64,000 nt of DNA from Arcanobacterium urinimassiliense (lineage in GTDB: Bacteria > Actinomycetota > Actinomycetes > Actinomycetales > Actinomycetaceae): NCBI RefSeq assembly GCF_900119495.1, contig NZ_LT632435.1, positions 515,963-579,962 on the forward strand. The letters are read 5' to 3'. Shown here one piece after another: positions 32,575 to 41,696 of the stretch. The notes under the pieces were generated by a model that saw only the letters and a program-made list of their open reading frames with translations, searched no databases and was not told where the DNA came from. The position numbers were made by a program, and so were the translations under genes. How positions within the stretch are numbered: the stretch's first letter is position 1; each line of letters begins with the position of its first letter.

Positions 32575-32750
32575 AATTAAAAATTACGCAGAAGCGCGGT
32601 TTGGTAGGCTCTACAAAGAGCCAGCGCGATACTATGCGCTCGTTGGGGTTGCATAAAATCCACCAGTCCGTGACTCGGGAAGATAATGCAGCTACACGCG
32701 GCATGATTAAGAAAATCGAACATCTCTTAATCGTGGAGGAGGTAGACTAA
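32571..32750 (+). CDS. rpmD: 50S ribosomal protein uL30
   Basis: This 59-residue protein starts at ATG 32571 in an ATGA overlap with rps[21 protein letters not shown] and the [16 protein letters not shown] segment match uL30. Its TAA overlaps the rplO ATG by one base. Confidence 0.96.
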   Translation: MKLKITQKRGLVGSTKSQRDTMRSLGLHKIHQSVTREDNAATRGMIKKIEHLLIVEEVD

Positions 32751-33223
32751 TGGCGGAAAAAGAAACTACAGAATCGGTAGATATTCTCCAGCTGCACGAT
32801 TTAGTGCCTGCTCCGGGTGCCAATAAGTCCCGTATACGGGTAGGTCGCGGTGAAGGTTCGAAAGGTAAGACGGCCGGGCGCGGTACTAAGGGTACGAAAG
32901 CTCGGAATACCGTGCGGCGTGGCTTCGAAGGTGGGCAGATGCCTTTGCATATGCGCCTTCCGAAGTTGCGGGGATTCAAGAATCCAGCGCGCGTGGTATA
33001 CCAGGTAGTAAATTTGGATAAGCTTTCTGAGCTTTTCCCCGCGGGTGGCGAAGTCACCGTCGCGGATCTGGTAGCTAAAGGCGCGGTACGCCCGAAGGAA
33101 CCAGTGAAATTACTCGGTGACGGAGAAATTACTGTAAAGGTAAACGTCAAAGTGGATGCTTGGTCTGCTTCAGCGCAGCGCAAAGTAGAAGCAGCTGGCG
33201 GTAGCCTTGAAAAGCAAAGCTAA
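32750..33223 (+). CDS. rplO: 50S ribosomal protein uL15
   Basis: This 157-residue late assembly protein shows [20 protein letters not shown] near residue 16, the Gly-rich [15 protein letters not shown], and [34 protein letters not shown] precedes the start. It is the last gene of the spc cluster before a terminator. Confidence 0.97.
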   Translation: MAEKETTESVDILQLHDLVPAPGANKSRIRVGRGEGSKGKTAGRGTKGTKARNTVRRGFEGGQMPLHMRLPKLRGFKNPARVVYQVVNLDKLSELFPAGGEVTVADLVAKGAVRPKEPVKLLGDGEITVKVNVKVDAWSASAQRKVEAAGGSLEKQS

Positions 33224-33229
33224 TAATTG

Positions 33230-33275
33230 AGAATCGGCTTCTACTTCAAAAAAGGTAGAAGCCGATTCTTTTTCT
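33230..33275 (+). terminator. Terminator after rplO
   Basis: AGAATCGGCTTCTAC (33230-33244) pairs perfectly with GTAGAAGCCGATTCT (33255-33269) over 15 bp, followed by TTTTTCT. It separates the spc cluster from secY. Confidence 0.95.
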
Positions 33276-33332
33276 ATCCACGGGCGGGTAGTAAATATGT
33301 ACTCCGCAGCTCGAAAATAAATAGAAAAACAC

Positions 33333-33338
33333 TATAAT
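33333..33338 (+). promoter_or_regulatory. Consensus -10 of the secY promoter
   Basis: A perfect TATAAT sits at 33333-33338, 81 bases before the secY start. The expected -35 position (around 33310-33315) reads CTCGAA, far from TTGACA. The region after the terminator is otherwise AT-rich. Confidence 0.6.
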
Positions 33339-33418
33339 ATATAAACGGTATATTTAGTTTCGGCGGCAAAGCCGAATTATGCAGCACCGGTATAACCGGT
33401 TTACGGGGAGGAAAACTC

Positions 33419-34705
33419 TTGCTCAAATCACTAGCAGCGGCGTTCCGCACTCCAGATTTGCGGCGAAAGCTGCTCCTGACGATATTAATCATGGTGATTT
33501 ACCGTTTCGGTACTTATATTCCCGCTCCTTTTGTTTCGTATGTAAATGTGACGAAATGTATTGATGAAGCTGGTAATGCCGATCTATTGACCATGATGAA
33601 TATGTTTGCCGGGGGCGGTATGCTGAAGCTTTCCGTCTTCGCGCTCGGAATCATGCCTTATATTACGTCGTCGATTATTATGCAGCTAATGCGGGTAGTG
33701 ATTCCGCGGCTGGAAGAGCTCCATAAAGAGGGGCAAACCGGCACCGCCAAAATTACTGAATATACCCGCTATCTCACAATCTTCTTAGCGGTATTGCAAT
33801 CCTCAGTGATTGTATCCGTAGCTAATTCGGCTCTTTTCCCCGGTTGTTCTGTGCAACCAATTCCGAATGATTCTGTAATCCGCCGTTTAGCTACTATTTT
33901 AGTGATGACGGTAGGTACGGCTCTCGTAATGTGGCTGGCAGAAGTAATTACCGAACGGGGGGTAGGGAATGGAATGTCACTCCTTATCTTCACTGGTATT
34001 GCGGCTTCTTTCCCGACTTTACTAGGGACTGTATCTAAATCGGCAGGTGGCTGGAGCTACGTAGCGCTAGTAGTGCTGATGTTCCTCGCAATTACTGCAG
34101 TAGTAGTATTCGTAGAGCAATCCCAGCGCAAGATCCCGGTACAGTACGCGAAGCGGGTAGTAGGGCGCCGTACCTACGGAGGTACCTCTACCTATATTCC
34201 GTTGAAAATAAATATGTCGAACGTAATCCCAGTGATTTTCGCTTCTTCTATTCTTTCTTTGCCGCAAATGATAGCGCAATTTGGCAATCCCACCTCAGGC
34301 TGGGTACAGTGGCTCCGCGCGAATTTCACCTGGACTTCTCCGGGATACATGCTGGCGTATGTAGTACTGATTATTTTCTTTGCTTTCTTCTACACGTCGA
34401 TCACTTTCAACCCAGAAGAAATAGCCGATAATATGAAGCGCTACGGAGGATTTATTCCGGGAATTCGCGCCGGGCAACCTACTGCTGATTATTTGCGCTA
34501 CGTAATTAATCGTATTAACTGGGTAGGTGCTATTTATCTGGCAATCGTAGCTCTTATACCCCACGTAGTATTCGTGCAGCTCGGTATTAAATCTGCCAGC
34601 TTTGGCGGTACTTCAATTATTATTTTGGTTGGCGTCGGCCTGCAGACGGTTAAAGATATCAATGCTCAGCTGCAGCAGCGCCACTACGGAGGATTCTTGC
34701 GATGA
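33419..34705 (+). CDS. secY: Preprotein translocase subunit SecY
   Basis: SecY is the ten-span pore of the Sec channel. TTG 33419 follows GGGGAGGAAAACTC. The 428-residue protein starts MLKSLAAAFRTPDLRRKLLL, has the plug-region GGGMLKLSVFALGIMPYITS near residue 64, GTALVMWLAEVITERGVGNG in span 4-5, and the cytosolic QRKIPVQYAKRVVGRRTYGG loop near 240 that contacts ribosomes and SecA. It overlaps adk by four bases. Confidence 0.97.
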   Translation: MLKSLAAAFRTPDLRRKLLLTILIMVIYRFGTYIPAPFVSYVNVTKCIDEAGNADLLTMMNMFAGGGMLKLSVFALGIMPYITSSIIMQLMRVVIPRLEELHKEGQTGTAKITEYTRYLTIFLAVLQSSVIVSVANSALFPGCSVQPIPNDSVIRRLATILVMTVGTALVMWLAEVITERGVGNGMSLLIFTGIAASFPTLLGTVSKSAGGWSYVALVVLMFLAITAVVVFVEQSQRKIPVQYAKRVVGRRTYGGTSTYIPLKINMSNVIPVIFASSILSLPQMIAQFGNPTSGWVQWLRANFTWTSPGYMLAYVVLIIFFAFFYTSITFNPEEIADNMKRYGGFIPGIRAGQPTADYLRYVINRINWVGAIYLAIVALIPHVVFVQLGIKSASFGGTSIIILVGVGLQTVKDINAQLQQRHYGGFLR

Positions 34706-35283
34706 GTTTAAGACTATTATTGGTAGGCCCACCGGGAGCGGGAAAAGGTACGCAGGCAAAGACCATTGCGGAAAAATTTGGAATTGCCAATATCTCTACC
34801 GGAGCTATTTTCCGTTCGCATATTTCTCGCGGTACGGAATTAGGTAAGCAGGCTGCTGCTTATATTGAAGGCGGGAATTTGGTACCGGATGAGCTCACTG
34901 ATGCTTTAGTACGCGCGCGTTTGAGTGAAGCGGATGCACAAAATGGGTTCTTGCTCGACGGTTATCCGCGTAACTTACATCAGGTGGACGCTCTCGATGG
35001 CATATTACAGGATCTACAGTTGCCTCTCTCGGTAGTAGCGGAGCTAGATATTCCCGATGAAGATATTGTGGGGAGGTTGCTGCGCCGGGCTGAAATTGAA
35101 AAGCGCGCCGACGATACGGAAGAAGTAATTCGCCACCGGATAGCGGTGTATCATAGCGAGACTAAGCCGGTCACTGCGGCCTATGCGGAGCGCGGTCTGC
35201 TGTTACGGGTAGATGGCACCGGCACCATTGAGCAGGTAGCACAGAATTTGCAGCTAGCTCTCGCGCCTTTTGCCGAGAAATAA
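34702..35283 (+). CDS. adk: Adenylate kinase (short form)
   Basis: This enzyme converts AMP and ATP to two ADP in the cytosol. The 193-residue length and the lack of a zinc-type LID insert make it the short form usual in actinobacteria. The P-loop GPPGAGKGTQ is at residues 9-18, GFLLDGYPRNLHQVDALD is near 85, and RADDTEEVIRHRI lies in the small LID region. It starts within the secY stop and sits before map, the standard secY-adk-map order. Confidence 0.96.
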   Translation: MSLRLLLVGPPGAGKGTQAKTIAEKFGIANISTGAIFRSHISRGTELGKQAAAYIEGGNLVPDELTDALVRARLSEADAQNGFLLDGYPRNLHQVDALDGILQDLQLPLSVVAELDIPDEDIVGRLLRRAEIEKRADDTEEVIRHRIAVYHSETKPVTAAYAERGLLLRVDGTGTIEQVAQNLQLALAPFAEK

Positions 35284-35357
35284 TTAAAATCGGTTAACTG
35301 AAACGTTAAATTTAAAAGAGCTAATTAGAAAAGATTGGCGATATAGGGGTGTCGGTA

Positions 35358-36194
35358 ATGCGGCGAGAAGCGGGTATTAAATATTGGAATAATACGGAGA
35401 TTCTCGCTATTCGCCGAGCAGCTCTGGTAGTAGCTGATATTCATCAAGCATTGCGAGAAGCAATTCGCCCCGGTATTACAACTGGGGAACTAGACGATAT
35501 TGCGCGGGAAGTTTTAGCAGCGCACGGAGCTAAATCCAATTTTTATGGATACTACGGCTATCCGCGCCAGACCTGCATATCTATAAACGATACGGTAGTA
35601 CACGGAATTCCGGGGGAGGAAGTGCTCCAGCCGGGTGACTTAGTTTCTTTAGATTGTGGAGCTGTATTATCAGGCTGGCATGGAGATGCTTGCTTTACTA
35701 CGGTACTTCCCGGCGGCGATCCGGCGGTGCGGCAGGTGCGCTCGCAGCTTTCTGCTGTTACGGAAGAAGCTCTCTGGTACGGTATAGCCGCTATGGCGCA
35801 GGAAAAATATGTGGGTGATATCGGCCGAGCTATAGATGACTATGTGATGGATATTCCTCCTGCGGAACGCCCCGATATAGTGGAAAATTTTACTGGGCAT
35901 GGCATCGGCACAGCTATGCATATGGAGCCTACTGTGCTTAATTACCGTACTCGTGGCCGGGGCGCTCGTTTACGCCCAGGTATGGTGCTTTGCATTGAAC
36001 CAATTTTCACCGCAGGAAAGCAAGCTAATTATACGCTGAGCGATGAATGGACAGTAAAGACGCAAGATGGTTCAGATGCTTGCCACTGGGAGCATGAGGT
36101 CGCTTTACATGAGGGTGGAATCTGGGTGCTTTCTGCTCCAGATGGTGGAGCGGCAGAGCTAGCTCGGTTTGGAATCACTCCGGTTCCGCTTTAA
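35358..36194 (+). CDS. map: Methionine aminopeptidase, type I
   Basis: This metallo-peptidase removes the initiator methionine from nascent proteins. I choose ATG 35358, eight bases after AGGGG; GTG 35349 lies on that site. The 278-residue protein has the five metal ligands in context: Asp in SLDCGAVLSGWHGDACF (two), His in FTGHGIGTAMHMEP, Glu in LCIEPIF and Glu in WEHEVALH. It is 74 bases downstream of adk. infA would normally follow, but a surface-protein gene intervenes. Confidence 0.95.
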   Translation: MRREAGIKYWNNTEILAIRRAALVVADIHQALREAIRPGITTGELDDIAREVLAAHGAKSNFYGYYGYPRQTCISINDTVVHGIPGEEVLQPGDLVSLDCGAVLSGWHGDACFTTVLPGGDPAVRQVRSQLSAVTEEALWYGIAAMAQEKYVGDIGRAIDDYVMDIPPAERPDIVENFTGHGIGTAMHMEPTVLNYRTRGRGARLRPGMVLCIEPIFTAGKQANYTLSDEWTVKTQDGSDACHWEHEVALHEGGIWVLSAPDGGAAELARFGITPVPL

Positions 36195-36459
36195 TTTCGA
36201 GGAGATCAGCACTTCTATATTTTCTATATTTCGCGAAGCACAGGTATTTCGCGATGTACGAACTTTTCGTGGCAGTTTTGTCGGTTTACTTTCCTTTATT
36301 TTTATCTTGGGCTTTAGTCCTAAATGAGTATTTACTCGTGGGGTAATTCATTAGGCTAGAAGCTCTAAATTAAAGACTTTTCCGCCCGTTATCAGAGTTT
36401 TTATTATGCTGATAGGGATAGAAGAACTTTACTTACAATAAGGTAGGCAAGAAAGTACT
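36195..36459 (+). promoter_or_regulatory. Upstream region of the surface protein gene
   Basis: This 265-base gap is AT-rich. GAGTA (36326-36330) and TACTC (36333-36337) form a short palindrome, and ACAATAAGGTAGGCAAGAAAG just before the gene contains AAGG/AAGAAAG that could serve as ribosome site. No clear -35/-10 pair is visible. It probably carries the promoter of the next gene. Confidence 0.35.
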
Positions 36460-39400
36460 ATGAGAACCTCATCCAAAAAAGCCGGAGCTGTAGCAGCAGT
36501 CGCAGCGCTCACTATTACCGCTCCCGTAGCTATGGCAGATTCGGAAGTTCCCGTTGTAACCAATGAAAATGAAGGAAATGCTCAGCAGACCGTTGATCCG
36601 GCAGCGGAATCAAAGCAAGAGCTAGAAGCTGCTAAGCAAGACGCCGCTCGGGCGCAATCCGATTTTGATGCAAAGAAGCAGGAAGAAGCAGAGGCCGCCA
36701 AAGCAGCTAAACAGCTGCAAGATGATGCGGCTGCGGCGCAAGATAAGGCTAAGAAAAGCGAATCTGCTGCTGTAACTGCTTTGACGCAGGCGCAGGCAGA
36801 TAGTAAGCAGAAAGCCACGGCAGCTGCGCAGAAAGAAGCAGCTACTCGCAGTGCTTTAGAAAGCGCACAGAAAGCTAAAGAGGCAGCTAGTGAGCAAGTA
36901 GATAAGGCGAGCCAAGCCAAGGAAACGGCAGCAAATGAGTTAGCTGCTAATCCAGCTGTAGATGAGGGGAAAATTACCCAGGCCAAAGAAGAAGTAGCTA
37001 AAGCAGAGCAGGCGAAAGCTGATGCAGAAGCTACTCAGAAGCAGGCGGCAGATAAACTAACGCAGCTGCAGAAGGATGCAGCTGCGCAGGCAGAGGCGAG
37101 TAGCCAAGCCGATAAGGATCTGCAAGCTGCCAAGCAAACTCAGGATGCGGCAGATAAGGCTGTGCAAACTGCTCAGAAAAAGGTGGAAGATCTTACCGCG
37201 CAGGTAGCGCAGTTGGAAAGTAGCGCTGGAGCTGCATTACAGCAGGCACAAGCTGAACTGAGTGAAGCACAGAAGCAACTTGCCCAGGCACAAGAAGCTG
37301 AGAAGCAGGCGAAAGCAGACCTAGCTACTTTAAATGAGAAAGCTAGCGCGGCAAAGGCAGATTTAGAGCAGGCTAAGCAGGCGGAAGCAGCGGCGCGCGC
37401 TCAACTTGCCGAGCTGCAAAAGCAGCAGGAAGAAGCGAAAGCTAAACTGGAAGCAGCTACCTCCAAGCGAGATGCTTTACAGGCTAGCTTAGCGGCGGCC
37501 CGGGCTAAAGATGCGGAAGCTAAGCAAAAGGCACAAAATGCGGGCACCACATTAGCGGCGGCGCAGGAAGCTAAGAACGCAGCAGATGCTGCCGTCGCTG
37601 CGGCGGAGCAGCGCGTAGCGGCGGCGAAAGCGGCTGTGGATAACGATACCAGCAAGGCAGATGCCCAAAAACAGTGGGATCGCGGAGCTGCGGGCTTTTA
37701 CGAGGCAATGGGCTCCCAAGAGGCCCTGGAAGTATTAACCAAACCGCAGGGAGTCCACGCTGAGTATAATCCACAAATTTTTGGGAATGATGACGCGCGT
37801 ACTTTGGAGAATATGAAGTTCTCTCTCGAACAAATAGCGGAAATAAATGCTAAGCGGCAAAGGGATGGCGGTATTGATGGCCGCAAGCTTTCCTTGCTGC
37901 AAATTGATGACTATTCCATGGCTATAGCACAAGCAAATGCCAATTACTCTTCGAAGCGTGGTGGGCACTCGCGAGTTTATAGAGATCACTATGAGAATCT
38001 GTTTAGCGCTGCATCTAGTAGTCCTTCTTACAAGCCGACTTCGAAAGACGCTTTAAAAGGTTGGTGGGATGAAGAAAAAGTATTATTTGATAAGTTGCGC
38101 GCCCAAGGAGCAACTAGCCGGAAGCAGATGGACGACATAATTAAGAATGATCCGAATTTGGCAGGGAGAGCAGCCGTAGGGCACTATACCAATCTGGTGG
38201 ATGATCTGATGTGGGGAGATTCCCGCATGTCAGGGCCATATGTAGAAGATAGTAAGGTTATTGGATACGCAGCTCGTTCAGCCGAAACATACAAGGATCC
38301 TCGGATTAAATCTCAATTTGTACATTCGATGGTGCTGAGCTCTAATGTGAAGGGTAAAAGTTTCTCAGTTGAAGAATACACTGCCCGCTTCATGGCATAT
38401 TACAATGATTTGCTGGCGAAGAAGTCGGGCGGAGATCCGCAAGTGCAGCAGGAATATGAGGCGGCACTAAAGGCTTTAGAAACAGCTAAGACGGAGCAAA
38501 GTACGGCGGCGGCCACCTTGGCGGCCCGGCAGAGTGAAAAGAATGCGGCAGATGCTGCCGCAGCTACAGCTGCGCAAACTCTGCAAAAGAATGAAGAAGA
38601 TTTGCGAGTAGCGGAAGCTGCTATTGCCACTGCCCGGGAGGCACAGACGCAGGCGGAAGCTGCCGTCCAGGCGCAGCAGCCGGTAGTTGCTGCGGCCAGT
38701 CAGGCGGTTACGGATAAACAAACCGCAAAGAATGATGCTGATTCTGCTGCCGCTGCAGCACAAGAATTGGTGAATAAAGCAGCAGCAGCTGTGCAGAGCA
38801 AGCAGGCTTTGGTAGATGAAAAAACCAAGGTGATAGAGAACATTGAAGGCGGCACTGCATTGCGGGACGCCAAGGCAAATTTGGAGACTGCGAAAGCAGA
38901 TTTAGCGCAGGCGCAGGCTAAACAGCAGGACGCAATCGCTAAAGTAGAAGATGCCAAGGCGAAGGCGCAGAAAGCCACTGCCGCTAAGGAACAGGCAGCT
39001 GCGGCAGTTCAAACGGCGCAAACGGATGTAAATACTGCACAAGCTGCGGTAGAGCAGGCGGCCAGTCGGTTGCAAGCGGCCCAAGCCCAGTTGACGCCTT
39101 TGCAAGAAGCTCAGGCTAAGCACGAAAAGGCCTTGGCAGCTGTAACAAGCGCAGATGAAGCCCTACAAAAGGCCCAAGCTCAGTTGCAGGCAGCAAAAGA
39201 TGATATTTCGAAGCAAGAAGCGGCAGTTGCTAGTGCACAGCAGGAAGCTCAGGCGGCGAATGCGCGCGCGGAGTACTTGGCAGCGGTAGATTCTGCGGCA
39301 GCTTTACAAAACGGGATGCCAACCGATAATGCGCACTTAAATGCCTACGATTTACCGGCGAAGTTCAATATTGTGCGTAGCGCACAAGAAGCGGCTGCTA

Positions 39401-39966
39401 AGGCCGCAGAAGCTGCTCAGAAAGCACAAGAAAAACTGCAGGTAAAGCAGGAAGAAGTAGCTACTGCGCAGAAACTCTTGCATCAGGCGCAAACGGCACT
39501 GCAAGCAGCGCAGCAACATTATAATGAGTTACATCCGGTAAATATCACGCTTTCTGCCACCCAGATACAGCAGGGAAGTACGATGCTGTTTACTGTCGGC
39601 GGGTTCGATGCCGGTGAACAGGTAGATTTCCATGTGCGTTCTGAGGTTGTCTATGCTGGGCGGGTTGTAGCCGGTGCGGACGGCATGGCGCGTATTGCTT
39701 GGAAGGTTCCAGCCAATTTTGCGCTCGGAAAGCATACGGTAACTGCAACTGGAAAAGAAACTGGCCGGGCCATTAGTAAAGAATTTACCGTGATTGCTGC
39801 TGCAGCTAATGCTTCTGTGGCGGTAGCGCCGGTGAATTCCGCTGATCCGGCAGCGACTAAGCCACTTGCTCAAACTGGTTTCCTTGGATCAGAGTTAGCT
39901 GGTGCGGCACTGATTGCGCTAGCTGGTGGAGCAATGCTGGCAAGGCGCGGCAAGCATCATGCGTAA
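36460..39966 (+). CDS. Sortase-anchored coiled-coil surface protein with SEC10/PgrA-like domain
   Basis: This 1168-residue secreted wall protein has a signal peptide (residues 1-26, cleavage after APVAMA). A first Ala/Gln/Lys/Glu coiled coil covers about 45-400. A globular domain lies at about 406-655, then a second coiled coil at about 660-1020, an Ig-like domain at about 1025-1120, and a sorting signal with LAQTG at 1136-1140, a hydrophobic span and ARRGKHHA. The globular domain has GFYEAMGSQEAL, TLENMKFSLEQIAEINAKR, YSMAIAQANANYSS and GHYTNLVDD. These resemble the SEC10/PgrA surface-exclusion domain, a CAP-like fold known from conjugative plasmids. LAXTG suits a class E sortase. I see no cysteine. 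The ligand is unknown; adhesion or surface exclusion are inferences. It sits between map and infA. Confidence 0.82.
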   Translation: MRTSSKKAGAVAAVAALTITAPVAMADSEVPVVTNENEGNAQQTVDPAAESKQELEAAKQDAARAQSDFDAKKQEEAEAAKAAKQLQDDAAAAQDKAKKSESAAVTALTQAQADSKQKATAAAQKEAATRSALESAQKAKEAASEQVDKASQAKETAANELAANPAVDEGKITQAKEEVAKAEQAKADAEATQKQAADKLTQLQKDAAAQAEASSQADKDLQAAKQTQDAADKAVQTAQKKVEDLTAQVAQLESSAGAALQQAQAELSEAQKQLAQAQEAEKQAKADLATLNEKASAAKADLEQAKQAEAAARAQLAELQKQQEEAKAKLEAATSKRDALQASLAAARAKDAEAKQKAQNAGTTLAAAQEAKNAADAAVAAAEQRVAAAKAAVDNDTSKADAQKQWDRGAAGFYEAMGSQEALEVLTKPQGVHAEYNPQIFGNDDARTLENMKFSLEQIAEINAKRQRDGGIDGRKLSLLQIDDYSMAIAQANANYSSKRGGHSRVYRDHYENLFSAASSSPSYKPTSKDALKGWWDEEKVLFDKLRAQGATSRKQMDDIIKNDPNLAGRAAVGHYTNLVDDLMWGDSRMSGPYVEDSKVIGYAARSAETYKDPRIKSQFVHSMVLSSNVKGKSFSVEEYTARFMAYYNDLLAKKSGGDPQVQQEYEAALKALETAKTEQSTAAATLAARQSEKNAADAAAATAAQTLQKNEEDLRVAEAAIATAREAQTQAEAAVQAQQPVVAAASQAVTDKQTAKNDADSAAAAAQELVNKAAAAVQSKQALVDEKTKVIENIEGGTALRDAKANLETAKADLAQAQAKQQDAIAKVEDAKAKAQKATAAKEQAAAAVQTAQTDVNTAQAAVEQAASRLQAAQAQLTPLQEAQAKHEKALAAVTSADEALQKAQAQLQAAKDDISKQEAAVASAQQEAQAANARAEYLAAVDSAAALQNGMPTDNAHLNAYDLPAKFNIVRSAQEAAAKAAEAAQKAQEKLQVKQEEVATAQKLLHQAQTALQAAQQHYNELHPVNITLSATQIQQGSTMLFTVGGFDAGEQVDFHVRSEVVYAGRVVAGADGMARIAWKVPANFALGKHTVTATGKETGRAISKEFTVIAAAANASVAVAPVNSADPAATKPLAQTGFLGSELAGAALIALAGGAMLARRGKHHA

Positions 39967-40001
39967 GTAAATAGCTTAGCGGAAACTAGTGAACTGCTAG
40001 C

Positions 40002-40060
40002 TGCGGGGTCAGGTAAAGCCAGAAGTAATTGAGGCGGCGTCTGGCCCCGCAACTTTTTAT
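40002..40060 (+). terminator. Terminator after the surface protein gene
   Basis: TGCGGGGTCAG (40002-40012) pairs with CTGGCCCCGCA (40041-40051) over 11 bp with one G-T pair, followed by ACTTTTTATT. The gene is therefore probably its own transcription unit. Confidence 0.8.
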
Positions 40061-40229
40061 TAAGGTGGATTCGGCTATTTGGCGTGATGAGATACACCTC
40101 TTTTCGCCTTTATTTTCCAGCATTTTTTCGGCTAGACTGGAGCATTGGCGCATCTGTATTTAGGCAGTTGTGCATGAGCGGTAGCATTAGCTGCAGTTCA
40201 GAGAAAAAGATAGGAAGTAAGCGGGAAAT

Positions 40230-40451
40230 ATGGCGAAAAAAGAAGGCGTCATCGAAGTAGAAGGCACAGTGCTGGAAGCACTGCCGAATGCGATGTTTCA
40301 GGTGGAGTTGGAGAACGGGCACGTGGTGCTCGCCCACATCTCCGGTAAGATGCGTCAGCACTACATCAAGATCCTTCCGGAAGATCGAGTGGTAGTAGAA
40401 CTTACTCCTTACGATCTTAATCGTGGCCGCATTGTTTACCGATATAAGTAA
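40230..40451 (+). CDS. infA: Translation initiation factor IF-1
   Basis: This 73-residue OB-fold protein blocks the ribosomal A site during initiation. [20 protein letters not shown] and [19 protein letters not shown] are diagnostic; the end [11 protein letters not shown] is typical. AAGCGGGAAAT precedes the ATG. It leads the infA-rpmJ-rpsM-rpsK-rpoA-rplQ run, whose promoter must lie in the 170 bases after the terminator; TAGACT near 40133 is a weak -10 candidate. Confidence 0.98.
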   Translation: MAKKEGVIEVEGTVLEALPNAMFQVELENGHVVLAHISGKMRQHYIKILPEDRVVVELTPYDLNRGRIVYRYK

Positions 40452-40527
40452 ATAGGCGGATTCTCGCAGAGTAAGATCCGTTGCCGGTCTTATCTGCAAA
40501 AGGAACGGCAGCAAAGGAAAGACACAT

Positions 40528-40641
40528 ATGAAGGTCAAACCAAGCGTGAAACGGATTTGTGATAGTTGCAAGATCGTGCGCCGCAAGGGCACGGTGATGG
40601 TAATTTGCACCAATCCGCGGCATAAGCAGCGTCAGGGATAA
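40528..40641 (+). CDS. rpmJ: 50S ribosomal protein bL36
   Basis: This 37-residue protein is [20 protein letters not shown] followed by [17 protein letters not shown]. Cys11, Cys14, Cys27 and His32 form the zinc ribbon of the C+ paralogue. The ATG follows AAAGGAAAGACACAT. Confidence 0.97.
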   Translation: MKVKPSVKRICDSCKIVRRKGTVMVICTNPRHKQRQG

Positions 40642-40778
40642 CTGGCGTTTCGCTTAGAAAAAGCAGTAAGAAGCATTGCCGGCGAAATGCAACCCTTAGT
40701 CCGAAGGCTAGGGCTCGTGGTGAAAAACGAGATGGCAGTGCTACACACCTTCGGGATAGAAAATAGGAGCCACATAAT

Positions 40779-41150
40779 ATGGCACGTTTAGCAGGCGTTG
40801 ATTTACCTCGTGAAAAGCGAGTGGAGATTGCGCTCACTTATATTTACGGCATTGGGCGTCCCAGTTCTTTGAAAGCTCTGGCCGCTACAGGGGTGAATCC
40901 AGATACCCGCGTAAAGGATCTCACTGAAGAAGAGCTCGTAAAGCTCAAAGAATTTATCGATGAGAATTTCCAAGTAGAAGGCGATTTGCGCCGCGAAGTG
41001 CAGGCAAATATTCGCCGGAAGGTAGAAATCGGTTGTTACCAGGGCCTGCGGCATCGTCGGGGTCTTCCCGTACATGGGCAGCGTACAAAGACGAACGCGC
41101 GTACCCGCAAGGGGCCAAAGCGTACGGTTGCTGGTAAGAAGAAGGCTTAA
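40779..41150 (+). CDS. rpsM: 30S ribosomal protein uS13
   Basis: This 123-residue protein contacts P-site tRNA and the 50S subunit. [39 protein letters not shown] and [20 protein letters not shown] are signature stretches, with a basic [10 protein letters not shown] tail. The 137-base gap after rpmJ is larger than most here and has no gene. Confidence 0.98.
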   Translation: MARLAGVDLPREKRVEIALTYIYGIGRPSSLKALAATGVNPDTRVKDLTEEELVKLKEFIDENFQVEGDLRREVQANIRRKVEIGCYQGLRHRRGLPVHGQRTKTNARTRKGPKRTVAGKKKA

Positions 41151-41194
41151 GAGGAAATCCGGTATTCGGAAAATAGTTTCAGGAGATTATGTAA

Positions 41195-41590
41195 ATGCCA
41201 CCCAAGACTCAGACGCGCAAGCCGCGTCGCAATGTGCGCAAAAATATTACTATTGGTCAGGCTCATATTAAGTCGACCTTCAACAATACGATTGTGTCTA
41301 TAACCGATCCGAACGGAGAAGTAATCGCTTCTTGCTCTGCCGGCATGGTGGGCTTTAAGGGTTCGCGTAAATCTACTCCGTATGCTGCGCAGCTAGCCGC
41401 AGAAAATGCAGCTCGCCGGGCTATGGATCAGGGAGTTAAGAAAGTAGATGTATTCGTAAAAGGCCCCGGTTCTGGCCGGGAAACCGCGATTCGTTCTTTG
41501 ACTGCTTCCGGCTTAGAAGTGACTTCGATATCTGATGTCACTCCGCAAGCTCATAATGGATGCCGTCCTCCCAAGCGCCGTCGCGTTTGA
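41195..41590 (+). CDS. rpsK: 30S ribosomal protein uS11
   Basis: This 131-residue platform protein has [20 protein letters not shown]-like sequence, [20 protein letters not shown], and ends [16 protein letters not shown], the family finish. It starts 44 bases after rpsM. Confidence 0.98.
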   Translation: MPPKTQTRKPRRNVRKNITIGQAHIKSTFNNTIVSITDPNGEVIASCSAGMVGFKGSRKSTPYAAQLAAENAARRAMDQGVKKVDVFVKGPGSGRETAIRSLTASGLEVTSISDVTPQAHNGCRPPKRRRV

Positions 41591-41594
41591 TATC

Positions 41595-41633
41595 CGGGGC
41601 TTTTTGCCCCTCCTCGGGCTTATTGCCCATCCA
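41595..41633 (+). other. Two small hairpins between rpsK and rpoA
   Basis: GGGGC-TTTTT-GCCCC and then GGGC-TTATT-GCCC lie in tandem just after rpsK. Neither has a U-run, so they may be weak attenuating or processing structures. Confidence 0.4.
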
Positions 41634-41696
41634 ACTGTTAGGCAGATGGAACACTGAGAGGCGTCATATAGCGGGCGCCTGTGAAAGGAAAAAATA

